Part shown: positions 1 to 8,557 of the stretch, one piece after another
Numbering within the stretch: the first letter of the stretch is position 1
Layout of the letters: every line of letters starts with the position of its first letter
Source: CAYTXJ01 sp965613025
GTDB lineage: Bacteria; Desulfobacterota; DSM-4660; Desulfatiglandales; JALVMZ01
Direction of reading: 5' to 3'
Assembly (NCBI GenBank): GCA_965613025.1
Contig: CBFDUE010000005.1
Span: 14,581 to 78,580 of the forward strand
Length of the DNA: 64,000 bases
Program-made: the position numbers and the translations under genes
The notes under the pieces: generated by a model
Seen by the model: only the letters and a program-made list of their open reading frames with translations
Database searches by the model: none
Told to the model about the DNA's origin: nothing

Positions 1-124
1 CCACTGTGGAACCTGTCATTGTAAATCCCAATTTAAGCCCTGCATAGGTAAATGCCATTGTCATTAGAATACCTTGAATAACACCAAGGATAAGAGCGGC
101 TTTAGTTATTTCCCGATACCTCAT
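1..124 (-). CDS. OPT-family oligopeptide/metal transporter, N-terminal part (runs off the window)
   Basis: Only the first 41 residues are visible, read leftwards from an ATG at 124. They begin MRYREITKAALILGVIQG and continue with a hydrophobic stretch containing TYAGLKLGFTMTGSTV. This matches the first transmembrane helix and the conserved A-Y-x-G-L-K-x-G-x-T segment of the OPT superfamily, which imports peptides or metal chelates through the inner membrane. No strong Shine-Dalgarno is seen before the ATG. The gene lies downstream of tRNA-His on the same strand. The assignment rests on this short motif, so the substrate is unknown. Confidence 0.6.
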   Translation of the reverse strand, partial: MRYREITKAALILGVIQGILMTMAFTYAGLKLGFTMTGSTV

Positions 125-212
125 TCTTAGGAATGGTAGTAAAAAATTAGTCTTTTTTAACTTTTGAGGGGAAGAATTAATTAAAGATAAATATAACTGT
201 CAAGATAAAAAA

Positions 213-290
213 TGGGGTGGATGATGGGACTCGAACCCATGACCTCTGGGGCCACAACCCAGTGCTCTAACCAGCTGAGCTACACCCACC
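213..290 (-). tRNA. tRNA-His (anticodon GTG), CCA encoded
   Basis: The minus strand folds into a standard cloverleaf. It has a 7-bp acceptor stem with one G-U pair, a D arm beginning GCTC, an anticodon loop TTGTGGC carrying GTG, and a T arm ATGGG/CCCAT around TTCGAGT. The histidine-specific extra G(-1) at 290 faces C73 at 216. The 3' CCA is encoded in the DNA at 215-213. Confidence 0.95.
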
Positions 291-417
291 ACAACTTAAA
301 AGATTATATAGCCATTCAAAGGTAAAAGTTCAAGTGCAAATTTAATTCCTATCTTATCAATTGGGTTTGACCATACCCCCTTTTTTGATTATATCTGAAA
401 GACTAAAGGAGAGATAT

Positions 418-1824
418 ATGGTTGATTTTCATCTTTTTAGAAAGATCCCATCAGTAGATAGGTTATTAAATCATGAAAAGATCAGATCCTTGGCCACTCT
501 TTATCCCCAGTCCCTCATCTTAAAGGCAATACACAATGTATTGGAAGAGATCAGAGAGGGTATAAAGAGAGGATCAATTGAAGGGGAAGATCTTGATCTA
601 CTTCGTATAATCTCTTCCATAAGAGATGAGACAGATAGGATTTCCAGGCCAAACCTTATCCCTGTGATAAATGCTACAGGAATAATAGTTCATACAAATC
701 TGGGAAGATCTTTGCTCTCTGATGCTGTAGTCAAGGATTTTCACCTGATTGCCTCAAATTACAGTAACTTGGAGTTTGACCTTAGAGTGGGAAGAAGGGG
801 AAGCAGATATGTGCATGTGGAAGAGATACTAAAGGAGCTTACCGGATCTGAAGCTGCAATGGTGGTTAATAACAACGCTGCAGCAGTACTGCTTTGCCTT
901 GATACCTTTGCAAGGGGAAGAAAGGTGATAGTCTCAAGGGGGGAACTTATAGAGATTGGTGGTTCTTTCAGGATGCCTGAGGTCATGAAAAGGGGTGGGG
1001 CAGAGATGGTGGAGGTGGGAACCACCAATAAGACCCACCTTAAAGATTATGAAGATGCTATAGATGAAGATACTTCCATAATCTTGAAGGTGCACAAGAG
1101 CAACTATGAGATTGTGGGATTCTCAGAGGAGGTATCCATAGAAGAGCTGGTGAAGCTGGGGAGGAGATATGGAAAGATAGTGATGGAGGATCTGGGAAGC
1201 GGATGCTTTGTGGATTTTTCAAAGTACGGGTTGATGAAGGAACCCCTGGTTCAAGAAAGTGTTAAGGCAGGGGTGGATATTATAACCTTTAGCGGTGATA
1301 AGCTATTGGGAGGCCCTCAGGCAGGCATAATACTTGGAAAGGGGGAGCTGATTGAATTATTGAGGAAGAATCAACTGGCAAGAGCGCTTAGGATTGATAA
1401 GCTCACACTCTTTGCTTTGGAAAGAACACTCAGACTATACAGGGATGAGGATATGGCCATTGAAAAGATTCCCACACTTAGAATGATATGTGAACCATAT
1501 GAAAGGGTCAAAAGGAGGGCGATGAGACTAAAGAGAAGGATTGGTAAGCTAAATACCCCTAATTTCCAAGTCCGGATTGAGGATGTCTTTTCCAAGACCG
1601 GCGGTGGAGCCCTTCCTCTTATGGATATCCCAAGTGTATCCCTTTCCCTTTATCCTCAAAGACTTTCAGATACATATATGGAGGAGTGGTTGAGATCCTA
1701 TGATCCTCCCATAATAGGAAGGGTGGAAGACAGAAGGGTGATATTGGATATGAGAACCGTAAAAGACGCTCAACTTAATACATTAAAAGACGCAATACTG
1801 AGACTTTCATTGCAGGAGGTATAA
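418..1824 (+). CDS. selA: L-seryl-tRNA(Sec) selenium transferase SelA
   Basis: Converts Ser-tRNA(Sec) to selenocysteinyl-tRNA(Sec) using selenophosphate. It is a cytoplasmic PLP enzyme that forms a decamer. The protein is 468 aa, the usual SelA length. The fold-type-I PLP motif FSGDKLLGGPQ has its lysine at residue 295. The N-terminal tRNA-binding region (FRKIPSVDRLL) and the segment INATGIIVHTNLGRS are typical. I chose the ATG at 418 because AAAGGAGAG (405-413) precedes it by 6 bases and it gives the usual SelA N-terminus; an in-frame TTG at 361 has no such signal. The gene leads a group with gmhA 11 bases downstream. No selB, selD or tRNA-Sec is seen in the window. Confidence 0.95.
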   Translation: MVDFHLFRKIPSVDRLLNHEKIRSLATLYPQSLILKAIHNVLEEIREGIKRGSIEGEDLDLLRIISSIRDETDRISRPNLIPVINATGIIVHTNLGRSLLSDAVVKDFHLIASNYSNLEFDLRVGRRGSRYVHVEEILKELTGSEAAMVVNNNAAAVLLCLDTFARGRKVIVSRGELIEIGGSFRMPEVMKRGGAEMVEVGTTNKTHLKDYEDAIDEDTSIILKVHKSNYEIVGFSEEVSIEELVKLGRRYGKIVMEDLGSGCFVDFSKYGLMKEPLVQESVKAGVDIITFSGDKLLGGPQAGIILGKGELIELLRKNQLARALRIDKLTLFALERTLRLYRDEDMAIEKIPTLRMICEPYERVKRRAMRLKRRIGKLNTPNFQVRIEDVFSKTGGGALPLMDIPSVSLSLYPQRLSDTYMEEWLRSYDPPIIGRVEDRRVILDMRTVKDAQLNTLKDAILRLSLQEV

Positions 1825-1835
1825 GGATAGATACT

Positions 1836-2417
1836 ATGGAGAGCATAATCAGAGAGGCATTGTCTGAAAGTATTAAGACAAAAGAGAGATTAATAGAGGA
1901 GTATGCTGATAAGATCATTGGGATATCTGAGAAGATTGCCATTTCAATAAAAAATGGAAATAAGTTGATGCTATGTGGAAATGGGGGAAGTGCGGCAGAT
2001 TCCCAACATATTGCAGCTGAATTTGTAAACAGATTTCTTATAGAGAGAAGGCCTCTTCCTGCAATTGCTCTTACAACAGACAGTTCCATATTGACAAGTA
2101 TTGGCAATGACTATTCATTTGAGGATATCTTTTCAAAACAGGTAAGAGCCTTAGGGAAAAGTGGGGATATCCTAATAGGCATAAGCACAAGCGGAAGCTC
2201 AAGGAATGTGATAAATGCCATTAAGGTTGCAAAAGAGATGGAGATATATACTGTGGCATTTAGTGGAGGGGAGGGAGGAGAGCTTTCAGAGGTATCAGAT
2301 ATGAGCTTTAATATCAGGGGTAAAAATACTGCCAGAATACAAGAAACCCATATATTCTTGGGACATGTTATATGTGAGCTGGTAGATAATATCCTATTTA
2401 AAGGAAAAGAAAGATGA
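1836..2417 (+). CDS. gmhA: Phosphoheptose isomerase GmhA
   Basis: Sedoheptulose-7-phosphate isomerase, the first committed step of ADP-heptose synthesis for the lipopolysaccharide inner core. The 193-aa protein is a single SIS domain. It shows the phosphosugar loop CGNGGSAADSQH (residues 47-58), a second loop ISTSGSSRNV (116-125) and RIQETHIFLGHVICELVD near the C-terminus. His58, Glu62, Gln169 and His177 fit the family's zinc and catalytic positions. It starts 11 bases after selA and its stop overlaps the next ATG (ATGA), so the genes are probably translationally coupled. The gene implies that the host makes heptose-containing LPS. Confidence 0.94.
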   Translation: MESIIREALSESIKTKERLIEEYADKIIGISEKIAISIKNGNKLMLCGNGGSAADSQHIAAEFVNRFLIERRPLPAIALTTDSSILTSIGNDYSFEDIFSKQVRALGKSGDILIGISTSGSSRNVINAIKVAKEMEIYTVAFSGGEGGELSEVSDMSFNIRGKNTARIQETHIFLGHVICELVDNILFKGKER

Positions 2418-3370
2418 AGGAGATCAGGCCCTTAGACCTAAGTAATGTTAAGAGATATCCTCTCTCCGAGCGAAAGAGCAAGGTAAGTATAAGTGATTTT
2501 TCTAAGAGCTGGAGCAAGGGAGGAAGTTTTAGGCAGTGGATAGAGACCCTTCCAAGGATATTGGCAGCCAGAGAGCTATTGGAAGTAAGAGATAGGATTA
2601 TTAAAGCCTATAGGGATAAAAGGCCCATAATATTGGGTATGGGTGCTCATCCCATAAAGGTTGGGCTTAGCCCAATTATCATAGATCTTATGGAAAGGGG
2701 AATAATTACTGCAATTGCCACAAACGGTGCCTCTATTGTGCACGATGCAGAGATTGCAATGATTGGAAAGACATCTGAAGATGTGGGGGAACAGCTTAGA
2801 AATGGAAGGTTTGGTCTTTCAGAAGAGACAGGCCACTTCTTAAATCAGGCTATAAGATGGGGAGCAGAAAGGGACATGGGGCTGGGGCAGGCAATAGGTA
2901 AAAGGATTGCTGAATCTGATTTTCCTTATAAGGAGTTTAGTATATTTTCAAATGCCCTAAATTTAGACATACCTATAACAGTCCATGTTGCCATTGGAAC
3001 AGATATAATCCATATCCATCCCGAAGTAGATGGAGCTTCCATTGGAAAGTGCTCCCATAGAGATTTTTTAATATTTTCTAAACTTATTTCAGATCTGGAT
3101 GGCGGAGTATTCATTAATCTGGGATCTGCTGTTATTATACCTGAGGTATTTTTAAAGGCGCTTAGCTTGGTGAGGAACTTAGGATACAGAGTTAAGGATA
3201 TTACCACACTTACTATGGATTTCATAAGGCAATATAGGGCAATGCATAATGTGGTTTCAAGGCCCACCCTTGAAGGAGGGAAGGGCTATTATATTGTGGG
3301 GCATCATGAGATAATGTTTCCCCTATTATATGCCTCTCTGATTGAGGCATTTGGGGAGAATGAGGCGTGA
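2414..3370 (+). CDS. Conserved protein of unknown function (possibly deoxyhypusine-synthase-like fold)
   Basis: A 318-aa soluble protein overlapping gmhA by 4 bases (ATGA). Conserved-looking blocks are ILGMGAHPIKVGLSP (about residues 74-88), AIATNGASIVHDAEIA (101-116), a histidine-rich DIIHIHPEVDGASIG (about 197-211), FINLGSAVIIPEVFLKAL (about 234-251) and GGKGYYIVGHHEIMFPL near the C-terminus. The Gly-rich segments and 'NGAS..HD.E' block recall NAD-binding deoxyhypusine-synthase-like proteins, but this is recollection and not demonstrated. I infer neither substrate nor pathway. The position after gmhA suggests sugar or envelope metabolism, but a toxin-antitoxin pair follows directly, so context is weak evidence. 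Confidence 0.8.
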   Translation: MKEIRPLDLSNVKRYPLSERKSKVSISDFSKSWSKGGSFRQWIETLPRILAARELLEVRDRIIKAYRDKRPIILGMGAHPIKVGLSPIIIDLMERGIITAIATNGASIVHDAEIAMIGKTSEDVGEQLRNGRFGLSEETGHFLNQAIRWGAERDMGLGQAIGKRIAESDFPYKEFSIFSNALNLDIPITVHVAIGTDIIHIHPEVDGASIGKCSHRDFLIFSKLISDLDGGVFINLGSAVIIPEVFLKALSLVRNLGYRVKDITTLTMDFIRQYRAMHNVVSRPTLEGGKGYYIVGHHEIMFPLLYASLIEAFGENEA

Positions 3371-3780
3371 AGGAGGCTATAAGAGATAAGTTCTCTGATA
3401 TCAAGAAAGCCCTTTCTCCCTATTTTAAGGGGCATGGAGATGTACTTTTTGCATATCTCTTTGGCAGCTGTGCAAGGGAGGAGACAACTTCACTTAGCGA
3501 TATAGATATTGCAGTGTATCTTAAGAGATGTGACTTTGAAAAAGAGAGGATAGCACTTCTTGTGGATATATGTGATATACTAAAAAGGGATGATGTGGAC
3601 TTAGTGATACTGAACAAGGCCCCTTTACCCCTTGCATTTAGAATTATCAGGGACAGGAAGATACTTGCAGATAATGCCCCTTTTATTAGACATGCATTTG
3701 AATCTTTGACAATAAGGATGTATCTGGATTTTTCAATACTTGAGCGAAGAATCCTATATAGGAGATATCTTAGTGGTTGA
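3367..3780 (+). CDS. mntA: MntA-type minimal nucleotidyltransferase antitoxin
   Basis: A 137-aa protein of the MNT superfamily. The motif GSCAREETTSLSDID gives the family signature G-S-x10-D-x-D, with Ser34, Asp45 and Asp47. In characterised HepT/MntA systems the antitoxin adds AMP residues to a tyrosine of the HepT ribonuclease and so silences it. Translation starts at GTG 3367, which overlaps the preceding stop (GTGA). The gene overlaps hepT by 8 bases. The pair is tightly integrated behind gmhA and the unknown gene, an unusual place for an addiction module. Confidence 0.88.
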   Translation: MKEAIRDKFSDIKKALSPYFKGHGDVLFAYLFGSCAREETTSLSDIDIAVYLKRCDFEKERIALLVDICDILKRDDVDLVILNKAPLPLAFRIIRDRKILADNAPFIRHAFESLTIRMYLDFSILERRILYRRYLSG

Positions 3781-4198
3781 TAAGATTCTTATAATGAACA
3801 AACTTTCAAAACTGGAACTTTATATTAAACAGATCTCAGAGTATCAGAATATCTCCTATGAAGATTATATAAATAACTGGAAAGTTCAAAGGATAATTGA
3901 GAGGACTTTACAGATAATGATCGAGACATGTTTAGATATTGCTGCTCATATAATATCAGATAAGGGATTTCCTTCTCCAATTTCTTATTCACATATGTTT
4001 AAGATACTCATTGATAATAATATCTTAGATAAGGATAGACTTGATACTTACCAGAAAATGGCACGATTTAGAAACATATTGGTTCATCAATATGAGGATA
4101 TAGATCCCTCCATTATACTTTCTATTGTTAAAAAGAACCTAAAAGACTTTAACTACTTTAGAGATTCAATTATTAAGTTTTTAAAGGAAGAAGAATAG
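3773..4198 (+). CDS. hepT: HepT-type toxin (HEPN-domain ribonuclease)
   Basis: A 141-aa HEPN/DUF86 protein and the presumed RNase toxin of the pair. The C-terminal motif RNILVHQY (residues 100-107) is an exact R-x4-H-x-Y: Arg100 and His105 for catalysis, Tyr107 as the residue AMPylated by MntA in known systems. I chose GTG 3773: GGAG (3761-3764) lies 8 bases upstream and the N-terminus MVDKILIMNKLSKLELYIKQ matches the family. Starts further upstream would extend into mntA without support. The catalytic motif looks intact, so the system may be functional. Confidence 0.87.
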   Translation: MVDKILIMNKLSKLELYIKQISEYQNISYEDYINNWKVQRIIERTLQIMIETCLDIAAHIISDKGFPSPISYSHMFKILIDNNILDKDRLDTYQKMARFRNILVHQYEDIDPSIILSIVKKNLKDFNYFRDSIIKFLKEEE

Positions 4199-4287
4199 TA
4201 TTCTGCATGGAGTCTGGTTATTTGCCCTATTACCCCGGGTATATAACTGTTTCCCATATCTATTATGGAAAGTTCCATAGATTTGAA

Positions 4288-4316
4288 TTGCTCCCAGATA
4301 TTAATTAAATTATAAT
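4288..4316 (+). promoter_or_regulatory. Possible promoter for the fmdB-ispF-cysS-uvrB group
   Basis: In the AT-rich 164-base gap after hepT there is a perfect TATAAT (4311-4316) with a weak -35 candidate TTGCTC (4288-4293) at 17-base spacing. A GAGGTG ribosome-binding site follows just before the ATG at 4363. The -35 match is poor, so this is tentative. Confidence 0.35.
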
Positions 4317-4362
4317 ATAAAATTTAAGACATAATTTAAAATAATTTTAGTGAGGTGTTATT

Positions 4363-4578
4363 ATGCCCATATATGAATACAGATGCAAGAGCTGTAATAA
4401 CAGATTTGAATATTTGGTAATGGGCTCTGTAGAGAGCATCAGCTGTCCAAAATGTAGTGCTCAGGAGGTGGAAAGGCTGATTTCCACCTTTAGTTTTAAA
4501 AGTGACACAAGGTTTTCTTCCTCCATGGGAAGTGGTTGTAGTACATGTTCCAGCAAAAATTGTAGCTCCTGTAATTAG
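4363..4578 (+). CDS. FmdB-family zinc-ribbon protein
   Basis: A 71-aa protein starting MPIYEYRCKSC, the hallmark of the FmdB/CxxC_CXXC_SSSS family. Four cysteines in two pairs (Cys8/Cys11 and Cys28/Cys31) form a zinc ribbon. The C-terminal tail is rich in Ser and Cys (CSTCSSKNCSSC), also typical. The family was linked to regulation of formamide/acetamide genes in one organism, but in most bacteria its role is unknown. The gene ends 10 bases before ispF and probably leads its operon. Confidence 0.88.
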   Translation: MPIYEYRCKSCNNRFEYLVMGSVESISCPKCSAQEVERLISTFSFKSDTRFSSSMGSGCSTCSSKNCSSCN

Positions 4579-4588
4579 TTGTAGGGAT

Positions 4589-5074
4589 ATGGATTACAGA
4601 GTGGGTTTTGGATATGATATCCATCCCCTTAAAGAGAAGAGATCTCTTATAGTTGGGGGAGTAGATATCCCGTCTGAGTTAGGGACTATTGCCCACTCAG
4701 ACGGAGATGTGCTGGTTCATGCAATTATTGATGCACTCTTAGGCGCCATTGCATCTGGCAATATAGGGATGCACTTTCCAGATACTGATCCTCAAAACAG
4801 AGGAAGGGAAAGCATTTCAATGCTAAGAGAAGTGGTCCTTCTTTTGGAAAAGGAGGGATTTAGGATAAATAATGTGGATAGCACCATTGTTTTAGAAAGC
4901 CCAAGACTTTCCCCCTATGTTGAAAAGATGAAACAGAGGCTTTCAGAGGTATTAAAGATTGAGGGTGATAGGATAAATATAAAGCCTAAAAGAGGGGAAG
5001 GCCTGGGTGATGTGGGAAGAGGTAAGGCTATAGAGGCCTATGCTGTAGTTATAGTGTATAAAGATAATAGATGA
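4589..5074 (+). CDS. ispF: 2-C-methyl-D-erythritol 2,4-cyclodiphosphate synthase IspF
   Basis: Fifth enzyme of the MEP pathway, cyclising CDP-ME-2-phosphate to MEcPP. The protein is 161 aa, the family's size. The divalent-metal ligands are in GYDIH (Asp10, His12) and SDGDVLVHA (His44), and the trimer-forming C-terminal block EGLGDVGRGKAIEAYAVVIV is present. I chose ATG 4589 because it gives the canonical N-terminus MDYRVGFGYDIHP; a longer frame from 4502 lies inside fmdB. The ribosome-binding site is weak (GTAGGG), which suggests coupling to fmdB. dxr of the same pathway lies far away at 38244. Confidence 0.95.
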   Translation: MDYRVGFGYDIHPLKEKRSLIVGGVDIPSELGTIAHSDGDVLVHAIIDALLGAIASGNIGMHFPDTDPQNRGRESISMLREVVLLLEKEGFRINNVDSTIVLESPRLSPYVEKMKQRLSEVLKIEGDRINIKPKRGEGLGDVGRGKAIEAYAVVIVYKDNR

Positions 5075-5089
5075 AGCGAGGTCATTAAT

Positions 5090-6532
5090 ATGGCTTTTAA
5101 GATATTTAATAGTTTTAAGAGAAAGAAACAGGAATTTTTCCCTATTAACTTTCAAAAGGTAGGGATGTATGTATGCGGTGTCACTGTATATGATCTATGC
5201 CATATAGGGCATGCAAGATCTGCCATATTCTTTGATGTGTTTGTAAGATTTTTGAGGGCAGAGGGATATAAGGTTACATATGTGAGAAATTTTACAGATA
5301 TTGACGATAAGATCATTAACAGGGCAAAGGAGCTTGGAAAGAGCACTTCAGAGATTGCCAAGACCTATATCAGGGCCTTCTATGAGGATATGGGAAGCCT
5401 ATATGTAAAGAAAGCTGATATTGAACCCCGTGCCACTGAACATATATCAGAGATGATACAGATGATTCAGGCCCTCATCAATAATGGACATGCATATGAA
5501 GCGGATGGAGATGTGTTCTTTTCAGTGGAAAGTTACAGAGACTATGGACGGCTTTCGGGTAGAAGGCTTGAGGATATGAAAGCAGGTTTTAGGGTAGAGG
5601 TGGATCAAAAGAAGAGGCATCCCCTTGATTTTGCCCTATGGAAGAGGGCAAAGGAGGGAGAGCCCTATTGGGAGAGTCCATGGGGAAGGGGTAGGCCCGG
5701 ATGGCATATGGAATGTTCTGTTATGAGCACAAAGTATCTGGGTAAGAGCTTTGATATACATGGGGGAGGGGAAGATCTCCTCTTTCCCCATCATGAAAAT
5801 GAGAGGGCTCAGTCCATATGTGCACAGGGAGGAGAGTTTGCCCGCTATTGGGTTCACAATGGCTTTGTAACAATGGAAGGGGAGAAGATGTCAAAATCCT
5901 TAGGAAATTTCCTAACTATAAGGGATGCCATAAAGGAATATCATCCTGAGCTCTTACGCCTCTTTCTGCTATCCAAGCACTATCGTAGCCCCATTGACTT
6001 CAGAAGAGATTCTGTAATAGCTCTTCAATCTGCACTTATAAGGTTATACAGAATGATTGAAAGATTGGAAAGGCTATGGGGAAAGGATAAGATTAAGCAG
6101 ATAAAAGAAGAAAAAGAAGAGGGTGATTCAGATCTTAGTAGATTCCTTAACTATTTAAAGGATGATATAAACACAGCAGGTGCAATAGGAGTTCTATTTG
6201 ATAAGGTAAGGGCCTTAAATAGATCCATAGATAGATTGGAAAAGGAGGGGGATTCAGGCACTGAGGATATGGAAAGGGGGCTCTCTTCTATCTTTCAGAT
6301 GGCAGATATCTTAGGGATACTTAATGAAGAGCCAAAGGAGTTTTTTGAAAGATTACATCCGGAACTTGCCAACTTAGATATGGAAAAGATTGAGAGGATG
6401 ATAGCGGAGAGGGCTGATGCAAGGGCAAAAAAGGATTTTCAAAAGGCAGATGCAATTAGAAATGAACTGAGATCCATGGGTATTATCTTAGAAGATAGTC
6501 CAAGGGGAACGGTGTGGAGATTGGATGTTTAA
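5090..6532 (+). CDS. cysS: Cysteinyl-tRNA synthetase
   Basis: Class I aminoacyl-tRNA synthetase of 480 aa. The signature HIGH is at residues 38-41 (CHIGHARSAIFFDV) and KMSKS at 266-270 (EKMSKSLGNFLTIRD). The zinc ligands include Cys29 (YVCGVTVYD) and the CSVM and HHENE segments further on. The C-terminal DALR and anticodon-binding region ends in RNELRSMGIILEDSPRGTVWR. It starts 15 bases after ispF and overlaps uvrB by 8 bases, so ispF, cysS and uvrB are probably co-transcribed. Confidence 0.97.
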   Translation: MAFKIFNSFKRKKQEFFPINFQKVGMYVCGVTVYDLCHIGHARSAIFFDVFVRFLRAEGYKVTYVRNFTDIDDKIINRAKELGKSTSEIAKTYIRAFYEDMGSLYVKKADIEPRATEHISEMIQMIQALINNGHAYEADGDVFFSVESYRDYGRLSGRRLEDMKAGFRVEVDQKKRHPLDFALWKRAKEGEPYWESPWGRGRPGWHMECSVMSTKYLGKSFDIHGGGEDLLFPHHENERAQSICAQGGEFARYWVHNGFVTMEGEKMSKSLGNFLTIRDAIKEYHPELLRLFLLSKHYRSPIDFRRDSVIALQSALIRLYRMIERLERLWGKDKIKQIKEEKEEGDSDLSRFLNYLKDDINTAGAIGVLFDKVRALNRSIDRLEKEGDSGTEDMERGLSSIFQMADILGILNEEPKEFFERLHPELANLDMEKIERMIAERADARAKKDFQKADAIRNELRSMGIILEDSPRGTVWRLDV

Positions 6533-8516
6533 GATTGAAACCGAGCTTCGTCCCTGTGGTGATCAGCCAAAGGCAATAGAGAGCCTATCTGAAGGCATAA
6601 AGAGAGGATTAAGGCATCAGGTCTTGCTTGGGGTTACAGGCTCTGGCAAGACCTTTACTATGGCCCATATCATAGAGAGATGCCAGCTACCTACCCTTAT
6701 CATTGCTCCCAATAAGACATTGGCAGCTCAGCTATATGGGGAGCTTAAAAGGCTGTTTCCAAAAAATGCAGTGGAATACTTTGTTAGCTACTATGACTAT
6801 TATCAGCCAGAGGCCTATATCCCTCAGACCGATACATATATCCAGAAAGATGCCCATATAAATGAGCAGATTGATAAACTGAGACATTCTGCCACCAGAT
6901 CTCTTCTTAGCAGAGATGATGTAATAATTGTTGCAAGTGTATCCTGTATATATGGACTGGGATCTCCTGAGGCATACTATGGGATGGTCCTATATCTGGA
7001 GAGGGGAGAGGAGATGCACAGAGAGGAAGCTCTTAAAAAGCTTGTAGAGATCCACTATGAACGTTCAGATTATGACTTTTCAAGGGGAAAATTCAGGGTG
7101 AGGGGTGATGTGGTAGATATCTATCCTGTGCATGAGGATGAGACAGCAATAAGGGTTCAATTCTTTGGTGATATGATTGAAGAGATATGGGAGATTGATC
7201 CTGTAACCGGTAGAAGACAGAGGTCGCTAAACAAGATAACCATATATCCTGCAACCCACTATGTAACCACAGTGGAGATAAGGGAGAGGGCCATTGAGGC
7301 CATAAGGGAGGAATTGAAAGAGAGGATAGAATATTTCAGATCCAGAGGAAGGCTTATAGAGGCACAGAGGATTGAGGAGCGAACCCTGTTTGACCTTGAG
7401 ATGATGCAGGAGATGGGATACTGTCATGGCATAGAGAACTATTCCCGCCATCTTACTGGAAGGGCACCTGGAGAGCCACCCCCCACCCTTCTTGACTATT
7501 TTCCTAAGAGATTCCTTGTAATAATTGATGAAAGCCATATAACCATACCTCAACTAATAGGTATGTATAGAGGAGATAGGTCAAGAAAAGAGACACTGGT
7601 AGAGTATGGTTTTAGACTTCCTTCTGCCTTAGATAATCGTCCGCTTAAGTTTGAAGAGTTTGAAGAGAGGGTAAAGCAGCTCATATATGTATCTGCCACT
7701 CCTGGTCCATATGAATTAAGTGTGGCACAGAATATCGCAGAGCAGATAATCAGACCTACAGGGCTGATTGATCCAGAGATTCATATAAGGCCTGCCACAA
7801 ACCAGGTAGATGACCTTATTGCCAGAATAAGAGAGAGGATAGAGAGGGACGAAAGGGTCCTGGTTACTACTCTTACCAAGAGGATGGCAGAGGATCTAAC
7901 TGACTATCTTACAGAGATAGGGATAAAGGTCAGATACCTACACTCAGATATCAAGACATTGGAAAGAGTAGAGATCATCAGGGATCTCAGAATGGGAGTA
8001 TTTGATGTGCTTGTGGGGGTGAATCTACTCAGAGAAGGCCTTGATATACCTGAAGTGTCATTGGTTGCAATATTGGACGCAGATAAAGAGGGATTCCTGA
8101 GATCAGAAAGATCCATTATACAGACATGTGGAAGGGCTGCAAGAAATGTAAATGGAACAGTAATTCTCTATGCGGACCAGATAACAGACTCCATTAAAAA
8201 GGCAGTGGAAGAGACCAACCGAAGGAGAAGGATACAACAGGAATACAACAGGAAGAACAATATCACTCCTGAATCCATTAAGAAAAACATAGATGATATC
8301 TTATCTTCTGTATATGAGGCCGATTATGTAACCATTCCCAAGGTAGAGCTAAAGGAAGAGGGCAGGGAGTATGGAAGCATTGATGAAATAAGAAGAGAGA
8401 TAGAGACTCTTAAAGAGGAGATGAGACAGGCGGCAGAGGATTTAGAATTTGAAAAGGCAGCGTTTTTAAGAGATAGGATAAAAAGATTAGAAGAGATGGA
8501 GCTGGAGCTTTTATAA
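6525..8516 (+). CDS. uvrB: UvrABC excinuclease subunit B
   Basis: DNA damage verification subunit of nucleotide excision repair, 663 aa. Walker A is GVTGSGKT (residues 36-43). The DNA-gripping beta-hairpin is YYDYYQPEAYIP, and VIIDESH is the Walker B region. Helicase motifs V/VI follow (REGLDIPEV, IQTCGRAARN). The C-terminal UVR domain that contacts UvrA/UvrC is at about 625-663 (EIETLKEEM...LEFEKAAFLRDRIKRLE). The start overlaps the end of cysS by 8 bases in another frame. It is a complete gene with nothing unusual. Confidence 0.97.
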   Translation: MFKIETELRPCGDQPKAIESLSEGIKRGLRHQVLLGVTGSGKTFTMAHIIERCQLPTLIIAPNKTLAAQLYGELKRLFPKNAVEYFVSYYDYYQPEAYIPQTDTYIQKDAHINEQIDKLRHSATRSLLSRDDVIIVASVSCIYGLGSPEAYYGMVLYLERGEEMHREEALKKLVEIHYERSDYDFSRGKFRVRGDVVDIYPVHEDETAIRVQFFGDMIEEIWEIDPVTGRRQRSLNKITIYPATHYVTTVEIRERAIEAIREELKERIEYFRSRGRLIEAQRIEERTLFDLEMMQEMGYCHGIENYSRHLTGRAPGEPPPTLLDYFPKRFLVIIDESHITIPQLIGMYRGDRSRKETLVEYGFRLPSALDNRPLKFEEFEERVKQLIYVSATPGPYELSVAQNIAEQIIRPTGLIDPEIHIRPATNQVDDLIARIRERIERDERVLVTTLTKRMAEDLTDYLTEIGIKVRYLHSDIKTLERVEIIRDLRMGVFDVLVGVNLLREGLDIPEVSLVAILDADKEGFLRSERSIIQTCGRAARNVNGTVILYADQITDSIKKAVEETNRRRRIQQEYNRKNNITPESIKKNIDDILSSVYEADYVTIPKVELKEEGREYGSIDEIRREIETLKEEMRQAAEDLEFEKAAFLRDRIKRLEEMELELL

Positions 8517-8557
8517 TTGGAATTATATTAATAAGGGGGACTGTGAGATAAGGATTA

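Noticed and set aside
361..417. TTG start 57 bases upstream of selA
   Set aside because: No ribosome-binding site, and the added residues are not found in SelA. The ATG at 418 has AAAGGAGAG upstream.
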